DNA from: Candidatus Vecturithrix granuli
GTDB taxonomy: Bacteria; Moduliflexota; Moduliflexia; Moduliflexales; Moduliflexaceae
Direction of reading: 5' to 3'
DNA length: 64,000 nt
Assembly: GCA_000739535.1 (NCBI GenBank)
Contig: DF820465.1
Location: 323,304 to 387,303 of the forward strand
The position numbers and the translations under genes are program-made. Each line of letters opens with the position of its first letter. Positions within the stretch are counted from its first letter, which is position 1. Positions 26,012 to 34,854 of this stretch are shown here, in pieces. The notes beneath the pieces were generated by a model. That model had not been told where the DNA came from. It did no database searches and was given only the letters and a program-made list of their open reading frames with translations.

Positions 26012-27031
26012 ATGAAAAAAAAGTATGTATGGTACATTTTAATCATTATAGCTGTTCTTTGTTGTGCACTCAATTTGAATGTACCTGTTCAAGCGCAACA
26101 TACAAACAGCCAAAAAATGATTATCGCCCATAGAGGGGCAAGCGGATATTTACCGGAACACACGCTAGAAGCCGTCGCTATGGCCTATGCCTTAGGTGCG
26201 GATTTTATCGAGCAAGATGTGGTGTTAACCAGAGACGGAACGCCGGTAGTTTTGCATGATATTTATCTTGATTTGACAACGAATGTCCGCGAAATCTTTC
26301 CGCATCGGGCGCGTCCTGATGGCAGATGGTATGTGATTGATTTTACCCTGGCGGAAATTAAAACACTTCAGGTTTCCGAACGTGTGCAGCCAGGCACCCG
26401 GATGGTTGTGTTCCCCACTCGCTTTCCGGTCGGAAAATCAGATTTTGAAATTCCGACGCTGGCTGAAGAAATCGAACTGATTCAAGGCTTAAATACGAGC
26501 ACTGGCAGAAATGTCGGTATCTACCCTGAACTCAAACAACCAGCCTTTCATACCCGCGAAGGCTATGATATTGGGAAGATCGTGTTGGATATGCTGGCGG
26601 AATATGGCTATGAGGGACCAGAAGCAAACGTATATGTGCAATGCTTCGAACCGGATTACACCCAGCGATTGCGGCAGGAATTAGGAACGAAACTCCCTTT
26701 GGTTCAGTTGATCGGCGCAGGTCGCGTGTATGATGTTCTGGTCACGGCTGCGGGGCTGGATTTGATTGCCAGCTATGCTAATGGTATTGGCCCCGCGTTG
26801 AGCCGCATTGTCAGTGAAAAAGCCGGAAATGCAAGAAAAATCTCAGAACTTGTGACCCAGGCTCACAAACGGGGACTTGTGGTGCATCCCTATACATTTC
26901 GTCAGGACGAACTGCCGCCATACATTCAAAATTTTGATGAACTCATTCGCCTATTCTTCTTTGACATTGGCGTTGACGGAGGATTTACAGATTTCCCCGA
27001 TAGGATGAAAAATGCGTTCTCTCAAAGATGA
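26012..27031 (+). CDS. glpQ: Glycerophosphodiester phosphodiesterase, periplasmic GlpQ type
   Basis: 339 residues with a signal peptide (residues 1-29, ending VQAQ). It hydrolyses glycerophosphodiesters to glycerol-3-phosphate and an alcohol in the periplasm. GDPD barrel motifs: IIAHRGASGYLPEHTLEA (catalytic His and metal-binding Glu), QDVVLTRDGTPVVLHDIYLD (second His), IYPELKQP and a C-terminal HPYTFRQDELP. The long insertion after the second His (ATNVREIFPHRARPDG-type) is typical of the periplasmic GlpQ branch. The ribosome site before the ATG is weak (AGAGTTTAAGCTC). No glpT neighbour. Confidence 0.9.
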   Translation: MKKKYVWYILIIIAVLCCALNLNVPVQAQHTNSQKMIIAHRGASGYLPEHTLEAVAMAYALGADFIEQDVVLTRDGTPVVLHDIYLDLTTNVREIFPHRARPDGRWYVIDFTLAEIKTLQVSERVQPGTRMVVFPTRFPVGKSDFEIPTLAEEIELIQGLNTSTGRNVGIYPELKQPAFHTREGYDIGKIVLDMLAEYGYEGPEANVYVQCFEPDYTQRLRQELGTKLPLVQLIGAGRVYDVLVTAAGLDLIASYANGIGPALSRIVSEKAGNARKISELVTQAHKRGLVVHPYTFRQDELPPYIQNFDELIRLFFFDIGVDGGFTDFPDRMKNAFSQR

Positions 27032-27385
27032 GAAGGTTGATGACAAATTCGGAAATTTAAATTCTCTTCCTGTCGCCTATCGGGTGACAAATTAGCGATA
27101 GATTTTCAAAGCGTCGTCTGGCACAATATTTGCTTTGCTTTATTCTCATAGGAACACTCTGTAATTACAAGAATAAAGCAAAGCAAGAATTTTTTGACTT
27201 TTTTGTAACTCTTTACCAGGCTTTTTCGCCGTAGGCGATACGGTATTGTAGAAACGATAAAGCCCTCCTCCTCTGGCATTCGTCGGGCGATACGCAGTGT
27301 AACTCCTACGCGGTAGAAAGGAGAGCAACTACAATACTTGAAGCCCTATGGGCTATGACTGTTAAATAGTTAGGAGGAAAACATT
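27032..27385. other. Intergenic region with inverted repeats
   Basis: About 350 bases without a gene. Main feature is the perfect 17-bp inverted repeat at 27130-27186, listed separately. Short hairpin words (CGCCTATCGGG, CGCCGTAGGCG, GCCCTATGGGC) are scattered through the rest, and AGGAGGAAAACATT before 27386 is the ribosome site of the protease gene. Confidence 0.5.
27130..27186. repeat. Perfect 17-bp inverted repeat
   Basis: TTGCTTTGCTTTATTCT (27130-27146) and AGAATAAAGCAAAGCAA (27170-27186) are exact reverse complements with a 23-base loop, followed by a T-rich run. It may act as the glpQ terminator or be a mobile-element end. Confidence 0.8.
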
Positions 27386-28270
27386 ATGTACCGTTATATA
27401 AACATCCACATCTCTCAATGTTCTTTTTTGGTGCTTCTGGTCAGTTTGCTTGTTTTCATCACATCTTGTGCGACGGTTCCGGTGACCGGACGCAGTCAAT
27501 TGAGCCTGATCCCGAGTGACAGCTTACTCTCCATGAGTTTCCAGCAGTATAGTGAATTTTTGCAAGAAAACAAGCTCAGCAGTAACACCCAGCAAACCCA
27601 GATGGTGAAACGCGTCGGGACCCGGATTCAATCTGCGGTTGAACAATACTTCCAACAACAGAACATGTCTCAAGAATTACGAAATTACCAGTGGGAATTT
27701 AATCTGGTGGAAAGCGAAGATGTCAACGCGTGGTGTATGCCCGGAGGCAAAGTCGTCGTGTACACCGGCATCCTGCCAATCACTCAGGATGAAACCGGAC
27801 TAGCCGTGGTGATGGGGCATGAAATCGCCCATGCTATTGCGCAGCATGGCAATGAACGCATGAGTCAAGGATTATTGTTAGAACTCGGGGGCATGGCATT
27901 GTCGGAAGCGTTGCGAAGCCGGCCACAAAAAACGCAGCAGCTCTGGATGACGGCTTTTGGTCTCGGAGCGCAAGTCGGCGCGATTTTGCCCTACAGCCGC
28001 CTGCACGAAACCGAAGCCGACCGCTTGGGGTTAATTTTTATGGCCATGGCTGGTTACGATCCCCGTGCTGCTGTGGATTTCTGGCAACGTATGGCTCAAG
28101 CCGGCGGCGCAGGCGTCCCGGAATTTTTGAGCACTCATCCCTCGGACACCACGCGCATCCGCAATATCCAGAATTTTATACCGGAAGCCCTGCAATATTA
28201 TCAAGGAAATACCACTATCGGCCCCGCGAATACCACTAACCGACCCGTACGCGGCGGTTACCGACGTTAA
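27386..28270 (+). CDS. M48-family zinc metalloprotease lipoprotein
   Basis: 294 residues. A lipoprotein signal ends in VFITSCATVPVTGRSQL (Cys about 27), then a peptidase M48 domain: the zinc motif HEIAHAIAQH at about residue 149 and the third ligand in ETEADRLGLIFM. YSRLHETEADRLG and FLSTHPSDTTRI are the typical LoiP/YcaL/BepA-like blocks. It is probably an envelope quality-control protease anchored in the periplasm. AGGAGGAAAACATT gives a strong ribosome site. It is followed by a bidirectional hairpin shared with the convergent chemoreceptor gene. Confidence 0.93.
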   Translation: MYRYINIHISQCSFLVLLVSLLVFITSCATVPVTGRSQLSLIPSDSLLSMSFQQYSEFLQENKLSSNTQQTQMVKRVGTRIQSAVEQYFQQQNMSQELRNYQWEFNLVESEDVNAWCMPGGKVVVYTGILPITQDETGLAVVMGHEIAHAIAQHGNERMSQGLLLELGGMALSEALRSRPQKTQQLWMTAFGLGAQVGAILPYSRLHETEADRLGLIFMAMAGYDPRAAVDFWQRMAQAGGAGVPEFLSTHPSDTTRIRNIQNFIPEALQYYQGNTTIGPANTTNRPVRGGYRR

Positions 28271-28298
28271 GGAAATCCCTTCTGGGGGTGTCAACGCA

Positions 28299-28328
28299 GC
28301 AACCCGGTTTTTCAAAAAACCGGGTTGC
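28299..28328. terminator. ACCGGGTTT-family hairpin between convergent genes
   Basis: GCAACCCGGTTTTT pairs perfectly with AAAAACCGGGTTGC. It lies 29 bases after the M48 protease stop and directly abuts the stop codon of the convergent chemoreceptor gene at 28329. Confidence 0.85.
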
Positions 28329-31046
28329 TCATTTGTATCCGTTGTTCTGGTGAACTTGTCTCGTGGGAATATAGATCGTTTTTTCCTGAATCTCGTCCGC
28401 ACGAATTTCTTTTGTTATCAATCGGTGAAGCCAGAAAAATGCCTGTCTCCCAATTTCTTCGGGGTGCTGAAAAATGGCTCCGATCAGTTCGCCTTTGCGA
28501 ATAGCTTCTTCGGCGAGCGGGGTTTGATCATAGCCAACGGCCAGTAAGCGCATGGAGGGTAAGTTGCCTTTGTGCAGGGCGTGCAGATATTCGGTCGTCA
28601 CCGCTTCGTTTGTGAGAAAGATGCCGTGTAATTCAGGGTTTTCTTCGATGGCTGACGCCAGATAATTTTGCACGTCTTCCCTGTTGGTCATGTCACAATA
28701 AATTTCGACGACATCAAAGGGGTATTGTTCCGCTTTTTGGTGAAATCCCAGGGAACGACGGCACATAGATTCAACCGTCCGATCGACAATCACGCCGACA
28801 ATTGAATTTGGCTGAAGATGGTTCATGAATAATTCAGCCGCCCGGCTTCCGCCTTCCCGATTTCCTGATCGAACGGTGATTGTTGCTGGAACGGTTTCAT
28901 CGGCTGCGACAAAAGGAATGCCTTGCAAACTTCCTTTTTCAATCAGTTTCTGCGCCACCGCAATATCGGCAGGGCACAAGATAATGCCCTGGATGCCCGG
29001 CTGTCGTAATAAACAATTCACCTGTTCCACCTGGGTTGTCGCCTCATACAAAGAGTTCGTAGATAGAACGTCATAGCCATTCCGAAGAGCTTCGGTCCGA
29101 ACCCCTTCCAACATCGCATCGAAAAACACATCTGGACCGCGTTTGACAAATCCGATCAGCGGCCGATCAGGGTGTTCTGGATAAACAGGAGCAGAGAGCG
29201 TAAACTCTCCCATGGTAAACGCCAGATTTCCTCCAATGCTAAACAATTCAGACGTCAGTTGCGTCGTTTTTTCTGTTCCAAGTGTGGTTCGGTGTACCAA
29301 TTTCCGGATGTATTCTACGGCTTCGACAATCTGATGGGACATTGTGACATTCTGGCTCGTTGCTTGGCCGATCTCGCTGGTGAGGAGATTTAAGTTCTGA
29401 ACCATTGCCGCAATGCGGGCGCTCCCTTCTGCCTGTTCTGAAGTAATGCCTCGGATTTGGGCAATCGTTTGCATCAGTTGCCACAACACATGGCTCACTT
29501 GTTCTTGTCGTTCGGTCTGCGATATGACGAGATCAAGCATGATCTGGCGAATCTGTTCATGTTCTCGGGATTGATCGGCTGTTGCCTCCGCGATGCGTGA
29601 GACCATGCCATGGGTGCTATGAATACTTTCCAATAAAGTATCGAGGGTTTTCCCGGCTTGATCAGACAAGGTCACGCCATTGGAGATAGCTTTGGATGAC
29701 CGTTGCATCGCTCGCATGGCGTCACGAAACTCCAATTGAATGGTGCGCAGCAACTCTTCGATTTCATTGGCTGAGTCGTGGGTTCTCTCCGCAAATTTGA
29801 CAATCTCATCCGCGATGACCGCAAAATCCCGTCCATGTTCGCCGGCATGAGCAGAAATAATGGCGGCATTAATGGCCAGCAGGTTCGTTTGATCTGCAAT
29901 ATCACTAATTACTTCTAAAGATTCGCCCATTTCTTCTGATCGATCTCCCAACCGTTTCACGATCTCGAAGAAGTCATTCATGGATTCCTGAACATGCCTG
30001 ATCCCTTCAATGCTCTGCTGAACCACCTGTTTGCCCTCCATGGCATCTTTTGAAGCTTCCAGAGAAAGAGCCACGCAGGTTCTGGCGTCTTTTTCAATGG
30101 ACTTGGTGGCATCATACAGGCGATCAAGAGAAAACGTCGTTTTTTCTGAAGCTAATGAGGAGGGCGTATTTTTTTCGACAATCTCTTTAAGATGGGTAAT
30201 CGTATTGGCAATCTCTTCAACCGAATGGATCGTTTGCTCGATGGAAGAAGAGGTATCATCCAGTAACGATGATTGTCCCTGGAGACGTTTGGCGGCATTC
30301 TGGATATTGATCGCCATCGTGTTAATTGATTGAGAGATTTCATTGATCCGCTTTGCCGCAATTTTGGTGTCCTGTAAGCTTTGATTTGTAATCGAATTAA
30401 TTTGCGCGCCAGCCCTGACAATCTGATTGGTATAATGGCGCGCTTTTGACACCAGAGTGTGCAATTCCGCAATCATAATCTGAATCGGCGCCGGTCCTGT
30501 TCCTTCCGAAAGATCATCGGGAGCAGGAGACCTCAAATTGCCGTGCGTTACGTCCGTAATAGCTTGTTGAACATGATGAAGACGGGTAATAAGGGTATTG
30601 ACTGCGTTCACGAATTCATCATCTTCCGACCGCAACATCATTGTGATATTTTCGGTAGAATTTTTGATAATGGCTTTGATCACCTCGGTAATTTCATCAT
30701 GAAACGCGACATGTTCTTCCAGATGGTCATAAAGCGGTTTCAATTCCTGATACAGTGGTCGTTTGCGCATGGCATGGAGTTTCTTGCCGACCCGCATCAT
30801 TTTTGCAGCATCCGTCAGAAAGGCGATTTGTTCGGTGAGACGCTGCGAGAGAGCCAGCGCCACTCCAATGGAACAGGCGACCACGATGCCCAACAGGATA
30901 AAAATCATCCCATTCGAGAACATGGCATACACCAATTCAGGAGGGTTGTAGGCCCAAACGCAGGCAAAAGTAAATGCTCCTGCAATTGCTACAGGAAGTA
31001 GCATGAAGAGTATCAGAGCAATCGTGATCCGGTTAGGTGACCTCAT
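28329..31046 (-). CDS. Chemoreceptor-like protein with C-terminal cytoplasmic sugar-binding-protein domain
   Basis: 905 residues with an unusual order. Two membrane helices lie at the N-terminus (about residues 8-32 and 44-66) with only a short loop between them, so there is no periplasmic sensor. HAMP-like/linker helices (about 67-205) and a methyl-accepting signalling domain follow; its hairpin tip is QTNLLAINAAIISAHAGEHG (about 385-430), a good match to the MCP consensus. From about residue 625 (IGFVKRGPDVFFDAMLEGV) to the end is a type I periplasmic-binding-protein domain (GIILCPADIAVAQKLIEKG, IPFVAADETVP, GVIVDRTVESM, LLAVGYDQTPLAEEAIRKGE) of the LacI/RbsB kind. By topology it is cytoplasmic. 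It probably senses a cytoplasmic sugar-like ligand and controls a CheA. It lies 9 bases after the sigma-54 activator gene. Confidence 0.92.
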   Translation of the reverse strand: MRSPNRITIALILFMLLPVAIAGAFTFACVWAYNPPELVYAMFSNGMIFILLGIVVACSIGVALALSQRLTEQIAFLTDAAKMMRVGKKLHAMRKRPLYQELKPLYDHLEEHVAFHDEITEVIKAIIKNSTENITMMLRSEDDEFVNAVNTLITRLHHVQQAITDVTHGNLRSPAPDDLSEGTGPAPIQIMIAELHTLVSKARHYTNQIVRAGAQINSITNQSLQDTKIAAKRINEISQSINTMAINIQNAAKRLQGQSSLLDDTSSSIEQTIHSVEEIANTITHLKEIVEKNTPSSLASEKTTFSLDRLYDATKSIEKDARTCVALSLEASKDAMEGKQVVQQSIEGIRHVQESMNDFFEIVKRLGDRSEEMGESLEVISDIADQTNLLAINAAIISAHAGEHGRDFAVIADEIVKFAERTHDSANEIEELLRTIQLEFRDAMRAMQRSSKAISNGVTLSDQAGKTLDTLLESIHSTHGMVSRIAEATADQSREHEQIRQIMLDLVISQTERQEQVSHVLWQLMQTIAQIRGITSEQAEGSARIAAMVQNLNLLTSEIGQATSQNVTMSHQIVEAVEYIRKLVHRTTLGTEKTTQLTSELFSIGGNLAFTMGEFTLSAPVYPEHPDRPLIGFVKRGPDVFFDAMLEGVRTEALRNGYDVLSTNSLYEATTQVEQVNCLLRQPGIQGIILCPADIAVAQKLIEKGSLQGIPFVAADETVPATITVRSGNREGGSRAAELFMNHLQPNSIVGVIVDRTVESMCRRSLGFHQKAEQYPFDVVEIYCDMTNREDVQNYLASAIEENPELHGIFLTNEAVTTEYLHALHKGNLPSMRLLAVGYDQTPLAEEAIRKGELIGAIFQHPEEIGRQAFFWLHRLITKEIRADEIQEKTIYIPTRQVHQNNGYK

Positions 31047-31055
31047 AGGCGTGAC

Positions 31056-32378
31056 TCACTCAGGATTATAACCATATTTTTTAATGTCTCGGAGCTTAAT
31101 GCCGTAGCGATTGGCCTTATTTTGGATGGCTTTTGGCGTGACTCCTAACAATTTTGCGGCTTTTCGCGTATCCCAATTCACTTCTTCGAGGATTTTCATG
31201 AATTGGGGGCGCGTCGGATTTTTCAGAATAGAGTCGCCCATTGGCTGCCGAATGTCATCAAGGATCAACTCATCTATATCAATCGGAGCATCATCGGCTT
31301 TATAGAGCAAGGTACGCTTGATCGCACTCTCAAGCTGACGAATATTGCCCGGCCAGGGGTATTGCTTTAAACGTTCCAGCGCTTCAGGAGTGATCCTGGG
31401 AATAAACCCGAGCTTCATTAAGCCGTATTTTTTGAGGAAGTGCATGGTTAAACGTTCAAGATCATCACCGCGTTCACGCAGAGGAGGCAGGAAAATCGTA
31501 AAAATACTCAACCGTTGGTACAGATCTTCCCGGAACGTCCCTTCTGCTATGTGGCGTTCAATGGGCTGATTTGTTGCGCTAATCACCCGAACATCCACCC
31601 GAATCTCCTGTCGTCCTCCAATCCGATAAAAGACGCCATCTTGCAGCACACGTAACAAGGCCACCTGGGTTTCCGGCAAGGTATCGCCAATTTCATCCAG
31701 GAACAAGGTGCCGCCATGGGCTTCTTCAAATTTTCCGATCTTGCGAGCATCCGCCCCGGAAAAAGAGCCCTTTTCATGACCAAAGAGTTCGCTTAAGAGC
31801 AGATTTTTTTGAATCGCACCGCTATTGACGGCAATGTACGGTTTATGCGCACGATTGCCAGATACGTGCAGCGCCCGTGCAACCAATTCTTTCCCGGTGC
31901 CAGATTCTCCCCGAATCACTACAGGTTCTTTTTCTTTCGCCACCTTTTGAATCTGGGCATAGACGTTACACATGGCTTCACTCTCACCAAGCATGGAGCC
32001 AAAGTTCAAATTATCATCCAGATAGCTGTCAACATCATCGACCGCGACAATCTTCGTCCCACCTTCACGTTCCTCTTCCTGAACGATTTTACAGGTTAAC
32101 GTGAAGGGCAGAATGGAGATGGTACACTCCTCAGGCAGTTCACGCCGGAGTTTTTTTCCAGGAAGCCGCACATTATTCAAAAATGTCCCGTTTGTACTCT
32201 CATTATCGTAGATGAAAAATCTTCCGGCTTCTTTGATAATAACAGCATGATTTCGGGAAACGCGGGGATCATGAAGGACAATATCGCTATCCTCAAGTTT
32301 CCCAATTTTGATCGCTCGTTTTTCACGGGAGGAATCCCACACAATCTGATTTCCCAAAAACACGATTAATTTTGACAC
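31056..32378 (-). CDS. FHA-domain sigma-54-dependent transcriptional activator
   Basis: 440 residues. An N-terminal FHA phosphothreonine-binding domain (IVLHDPRVSRNHAVII ... NESTNGTFLNN, about residues 30-80) replaces the usual receiver. The AAA+ domain (about 125-350) has Walker A GESGTGKELVARALH, Walker B GGTLFLDEIGD and the arginine-finger region FREDLYQRL. The sigma-54-contacting loop reads GSFSGA instead of GAFTGA. A Fis-type helix-turn-helix ends the protein (TRKAAKLLGVTPKAIQNKANR). The start is GTG 32378 with no clear Shine-Dalgarno sequence; a 22-bp inverted repeat lies upstream. It implies control by a Ser/Thr kinase, none of which is in the window. Confidence 0.93.
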   Translation of the reverse strand: MSKLIVFLGNQIVWDSSREKRAIKIGKLEDSDIVLHDPRVSRNHAVIIKEAGRFFIYDNESTNGTFLNNVRLPGKKLRRELPEECTISILPFTLTCKIVQEEEREGGTKIVAVDDVDSYLDDNLNFGSMLGESEAMCNVYAQIQKVAKEKEPVVIRGESGTGKELVARALHVSGNRAHKPYIAVNSGAIQKNLLLSELFGHEKGSFSGADARKIGKFEEAHGGTLFLDEIGDTLPETQVALLRVLQDGVFYRIGGRQEIRVDVRVISATNQPIERHIAEGTFREDLYQRLSIFTIFLPPLRERGDDLERLTMHFLKKYGLMKLGFIPRITPEALERLKQYPWPGNIRQLESAIKRTLLYKADDAPIDIDELILDDIRQPMGDSILKNPTRPQFMKILEEVNWDTRKAAKLLGVTPKAIQNKANRYGIKLRDIKKYGYNPE

Positions 32379-32401
32379 AATCGTCTATTGGCATCGGGCA
32401 T

Positions 32402-32473
32402 AAGGCGAAGGGCGAAGGGTAAATTTACCATTTGTCCTTCGCCTTGTGCCTTTTACCCTTCGCCCTTCGCCTT
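32402..32473. repeat. Perfect 22-bp inverted repeat of GGCGAAGG words
   Basis: The arms 32402-32423 (AAGGCGAAGGGCGAAGGG...) and 32452-32473 (...CCCTTCGCCCTTCGCCTT) are exact reverse complements with a 28-base loop containing CCTTCGCCTTGTGCC. It occupies the gap between the DUF89 gene and the FHA activator gene (both minus strand). Confidence 0.85.
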
Positions 32474-32491
32474 TTACCCTTTCACAGGTTG

Positions 32492-33340
32492 TCAAAAGAG
32501 GATCACATTATTCCCTTTTTTGACATTCAAACTTCTGGCAATCGGATGACACACGGCTTTCAAGAGAAATGCAATATTTTCCCGACCGCCGAACAGAGTC
32601 TGGTAATAGCCGATCCCTTTGGCAATGATCAGATCAGAGTTATCCCAGACCTGCATAAACCCTTCGGTCATCACATCCATCGTTAGCCCAATCGTATCGT
32701 GCGTATGGGGAATAATGGCCCCGTATTGGCCCAGGCCGATTTCTTCCACATCATCAACAGTCGCGTCGTTCAATATCGGTGTTTCTTTCGGAGAGATTAC
32801 AATCGTTTTTCCCATCTCGGCAATCGCTTCAATTAAGATGGCATCAAGCGCAATTTCACCGCAATTATCTGTCAGATAGAGCACATTTTTGGCTTCCTGT
32901 AATTTGGCCTCAAAGCGTTCAAATTCATCAATAGCAAACCCTTGTTGGAGTCCCTCCGATATGGGTTCGGCGAAATATCCGATCGTCTCTGCATGGGTTT
33001 CCAGGGGCACCGCGGCCTCAATAGCGTTGGCTAAGACTGCCGCCAATACTTTATCTTTGAGCGTATGGAGGTCAGGTTTCACTTCTTCAGCCAGTGAACG
33101 AAACACAGCGTTCGTTTCTGTTTTCAAATCTTTATACGGGTCAGTACTTGAGGCGCTTTTGACCATTTGATGAATTTCGCTTGCCAGCAATTCCGGAACA
33201 GCCTCATGAAATGAATTTTGGAGTTTATCGATCACCCATTGGATTGTTTCATAACGTTCTTCCCAATCATTAAAGGCATGATCGCAGGCTTCACAGGCCT
33301 GACGTAGCAAGCATTCTGCACACAAATATGTTGTTTTCAT
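32492..33340 (-). CDS. DUF89/ARMT1-like damage-control phosphatase family protein
   Basis: 282 residues. The N-terminal cysteine-rich block TTYLCAECLLRQACEACDH and the metal-binding core LYLTDNCGEIALDAILIEAI (the DN-X-GE motif), then ISPKETPILNDATVDDVEEIG and DLIIAKGIGYYQTL, match the short microbial DUF89 subfamily. Members dephosphorylate damaged or side-product sugar phosphates with a divalent metal. It starts within the last four bases of the 72-residue gene (33337-33340), so translation is coupled. It is at the 3' end of an operon that includes lolC/E and an OmpA lipoprotein, which gives no clear pathway hint. Confidence 0.88.
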   Translation of the reverse strand: MKTTYLCAECLLRQACEACDHAFNDWEERYETIQWVIDKLQNSFHEAVPELLASEIHQMVKSASSTDPYKDLKTETNAVFRSLAEEVKPDLHTLKDKVLAAVLANAIEAAVPLETHAETIGYFAEPISEGLQQGFAIDEFERFEAKLQEAKNVLYLTDNCGEIALDAILIEAIAEMGKTIVISPKETPILNDATVDDVEEIGLGQYGAIIPHTHDTIGLTMDVMTEGFMQVWDNSDLIIAKGIGYYQTLFGGRENIAFLLKAVCHPIARSLNVKKGNNVILF

Positions 33341-33555
33341 AACTCTCCTTCTTCCCCTAGTAGTTCTCCAGCCTCGCTGGTATCGTCTCGAGATCGCACG
33401 AAAAATAGAAACGCCATGGATGGGCGTTTCGACCCGGTTCCCATTGCAAAATGCAGGCTTTCAAAGGTCCAGCCCCGGGGCGTCCAGGTATTCAGAACCT
33501 CTTCAATGTTGTCATCGGTCACAATACTTAATTCAACAACTTTATACCTCATCAT
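33337..33555 (-). CDS. Small DUF4177-like protein
   Basis: 72 residues: a beta-alpha-beta pattern (MRYKVVELSIVTDDNIEEVLN, then GWTFESLHFAMGTGSKRPSMAFLFFVR) that resembles DUF4177 proteins, with an acidic C-terminal tail. Overlaps the DUF89 start by four bases and lies 18 bases after lolC/E, so it is likely real and co-transcribed. Two adjacent ATG codons (33555, 33552) could start it; no strong ribosome site. Function unknown. Confidence 0.65.
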   Translation of the reverse strand: MMRYKVVELSIVTDDNIEEVLNTWTPRGWTFESLHFAMGTGSKRPSMAFLFFVRSRDDTSEAGELLGEEGEL

Positions 33556-33573
33556 CAGATCACACGTTTGTTC

Positions 33574-34851
33574 TCATTCACAGCGCAGAACGACTGCCGG
33601 ATCAAGCCTCGCCGCTTGTTTAGCCGGATACAGCGTTGCCAAAAAACAGATCAAAATCGAGGAGATCGCGACAAGCGTCAGATCAAGAGGCATCATCCGA
33701 AACGGCAGATAATTTAAATAATATACGCCCCCCTCCAGATGGATGAGATGATATGTATCCGCAACCCAACAAATGACCGCCCCTAACCCGCATCCTATCA
33801 CTGTGCCGACAACGCCGATAAATAGTCCCTGCATGACGAATAAGCGCATAATGCTGGCTGAATTGGCCCCCATGGATTTCAGAATAGCAATATCATGATT
33901 TTTTTCCATGACCATCAGGATTAACGTGCTCGCAATATTTAAACAGGCCACAATCACGATTAATGTCAACATAAGGAACATCGCTTTTTTGTAAAGGCGA
34001 AAAATAGCAAACAAATTTTTGTTCATCTCAGTCCAATCTCTGACGTTATATGCATATCCGAGAGTGTACTGAAGGTCGGAAGCAATCTGTTGTGAGCGAA
34101 AGATATTATCTACCTTGATTTCTATGCCGGTCGCAAAATCGCCGATTTGAAAATATTCCTGAGCTGCGAGAAAAGATATATACACCAGATTGGCGTCATA
34201 TTCATACATCCCATACTCAAAAATTCCGGTAATTTCAAACATCTGTCGTTTCGGCACCGGCCAGGAAGAGGTGTCGTCTTTCATCGGGGAAATGAGCAGT
34301 ATCGTATCTCCAACAGCGACCTGCAATGTTTTCGCCAGTTCGGCGCCAATCAGGATGCCATATCCTGGCTGCAGCGCATCTTCAGACGGCGATTCCAGAA
34401 AATCTAACTTCCCCTGCACAATATTCGCGGCCAGATCAGAAGTATGCTGCACAGCATCAATCATTACGCCTTTGACCGTCGATTCTGTCGAAAACGCGTT
34501 GGCTTGAATCATGACCTGGCGCAGGATAAAGGGCGCAACGCCCTTGACATGCTCGGCGTTGGCGATCTGGTGATCAAGTTCACGATATTCTTCGATCCAT
34601 CCGCCACGCTTAAAGATTAAAATATGCGCGTTCGTGCCCAGAATTTTATCGCGCAGTTCACCACTCAACCCTGTCATGACAGCCAAGACAATGATTAATG
34701 CCATTACTCCGACCGCCACCCCGGTAATCGAGATGATGCTAATCAGCGAGATAAACACTTCTTTGCGTTTGGAACGCAGATATCGCCAACTGATAAACAG
34801 TTCATATCCCGAAAGATATTTTCCTGGAGATGTTATTACTTGCAACGTCAA
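33574..34851 (-). CDS. LolC/LolE-type lipoprotein-releasing ABC permease
   Basis: 425 residues. Membrane helices at about residues 35-60, 285-315, 330-365 and 390-415 frame a large periplasmic domain (MacB_PCD/FtsX type). The start ELFISWRYLRSKRKEVFISLISIISITGVAVG is the LolC/E hallmark. It extracts lipoproteins from the inner membrane together with LolD ATPase and hands them to LolA; no LolD gene is near. The start is TTG (34851 or 34845); only the latter leaves room for GGAG upstream. It lies 3 bases after the stop of the OmpA lipoprotein gene, so the two are co-translated. Confidence 0.92.
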   Translation of the reverse strand: MTLQVITSPGKYLSGYELFISWRYLRSKRKEVFISLISIISITGVAVGVMALIIVLAVMTGLSGELRDKILGTNAHILIFKRGGWIEEYRELDHQIANAEHVKGVAPFILRQVMIQANAFSTESTVKGVMIDAVQHTSDLAANIVQGKLDFLESPSEDALQPGYGILIGAELAKTLQVAVGDTILLISPMKDDTSSWPVPKRQMFEITGIFEYGMYEYDANLVYISFLAAQEYFQIGDFATGIEIKVDNIFRSQQIASDLQYTLGYAYNVRDWTEMNKNLFAIFRLYKKAMFLMLTLIVIVACLNIASTLILMVMEKNHDIAILKSMGANSASIMRLFVMQGLFIGVVGTVIGCGLGAVICWVADTYHLIHLEGGVYYLNYLPFRMMPLDLTLVAISSILICFLATLYPAKQAARLDPAVVLRCE

Positions 34852-34854
34852 CTC

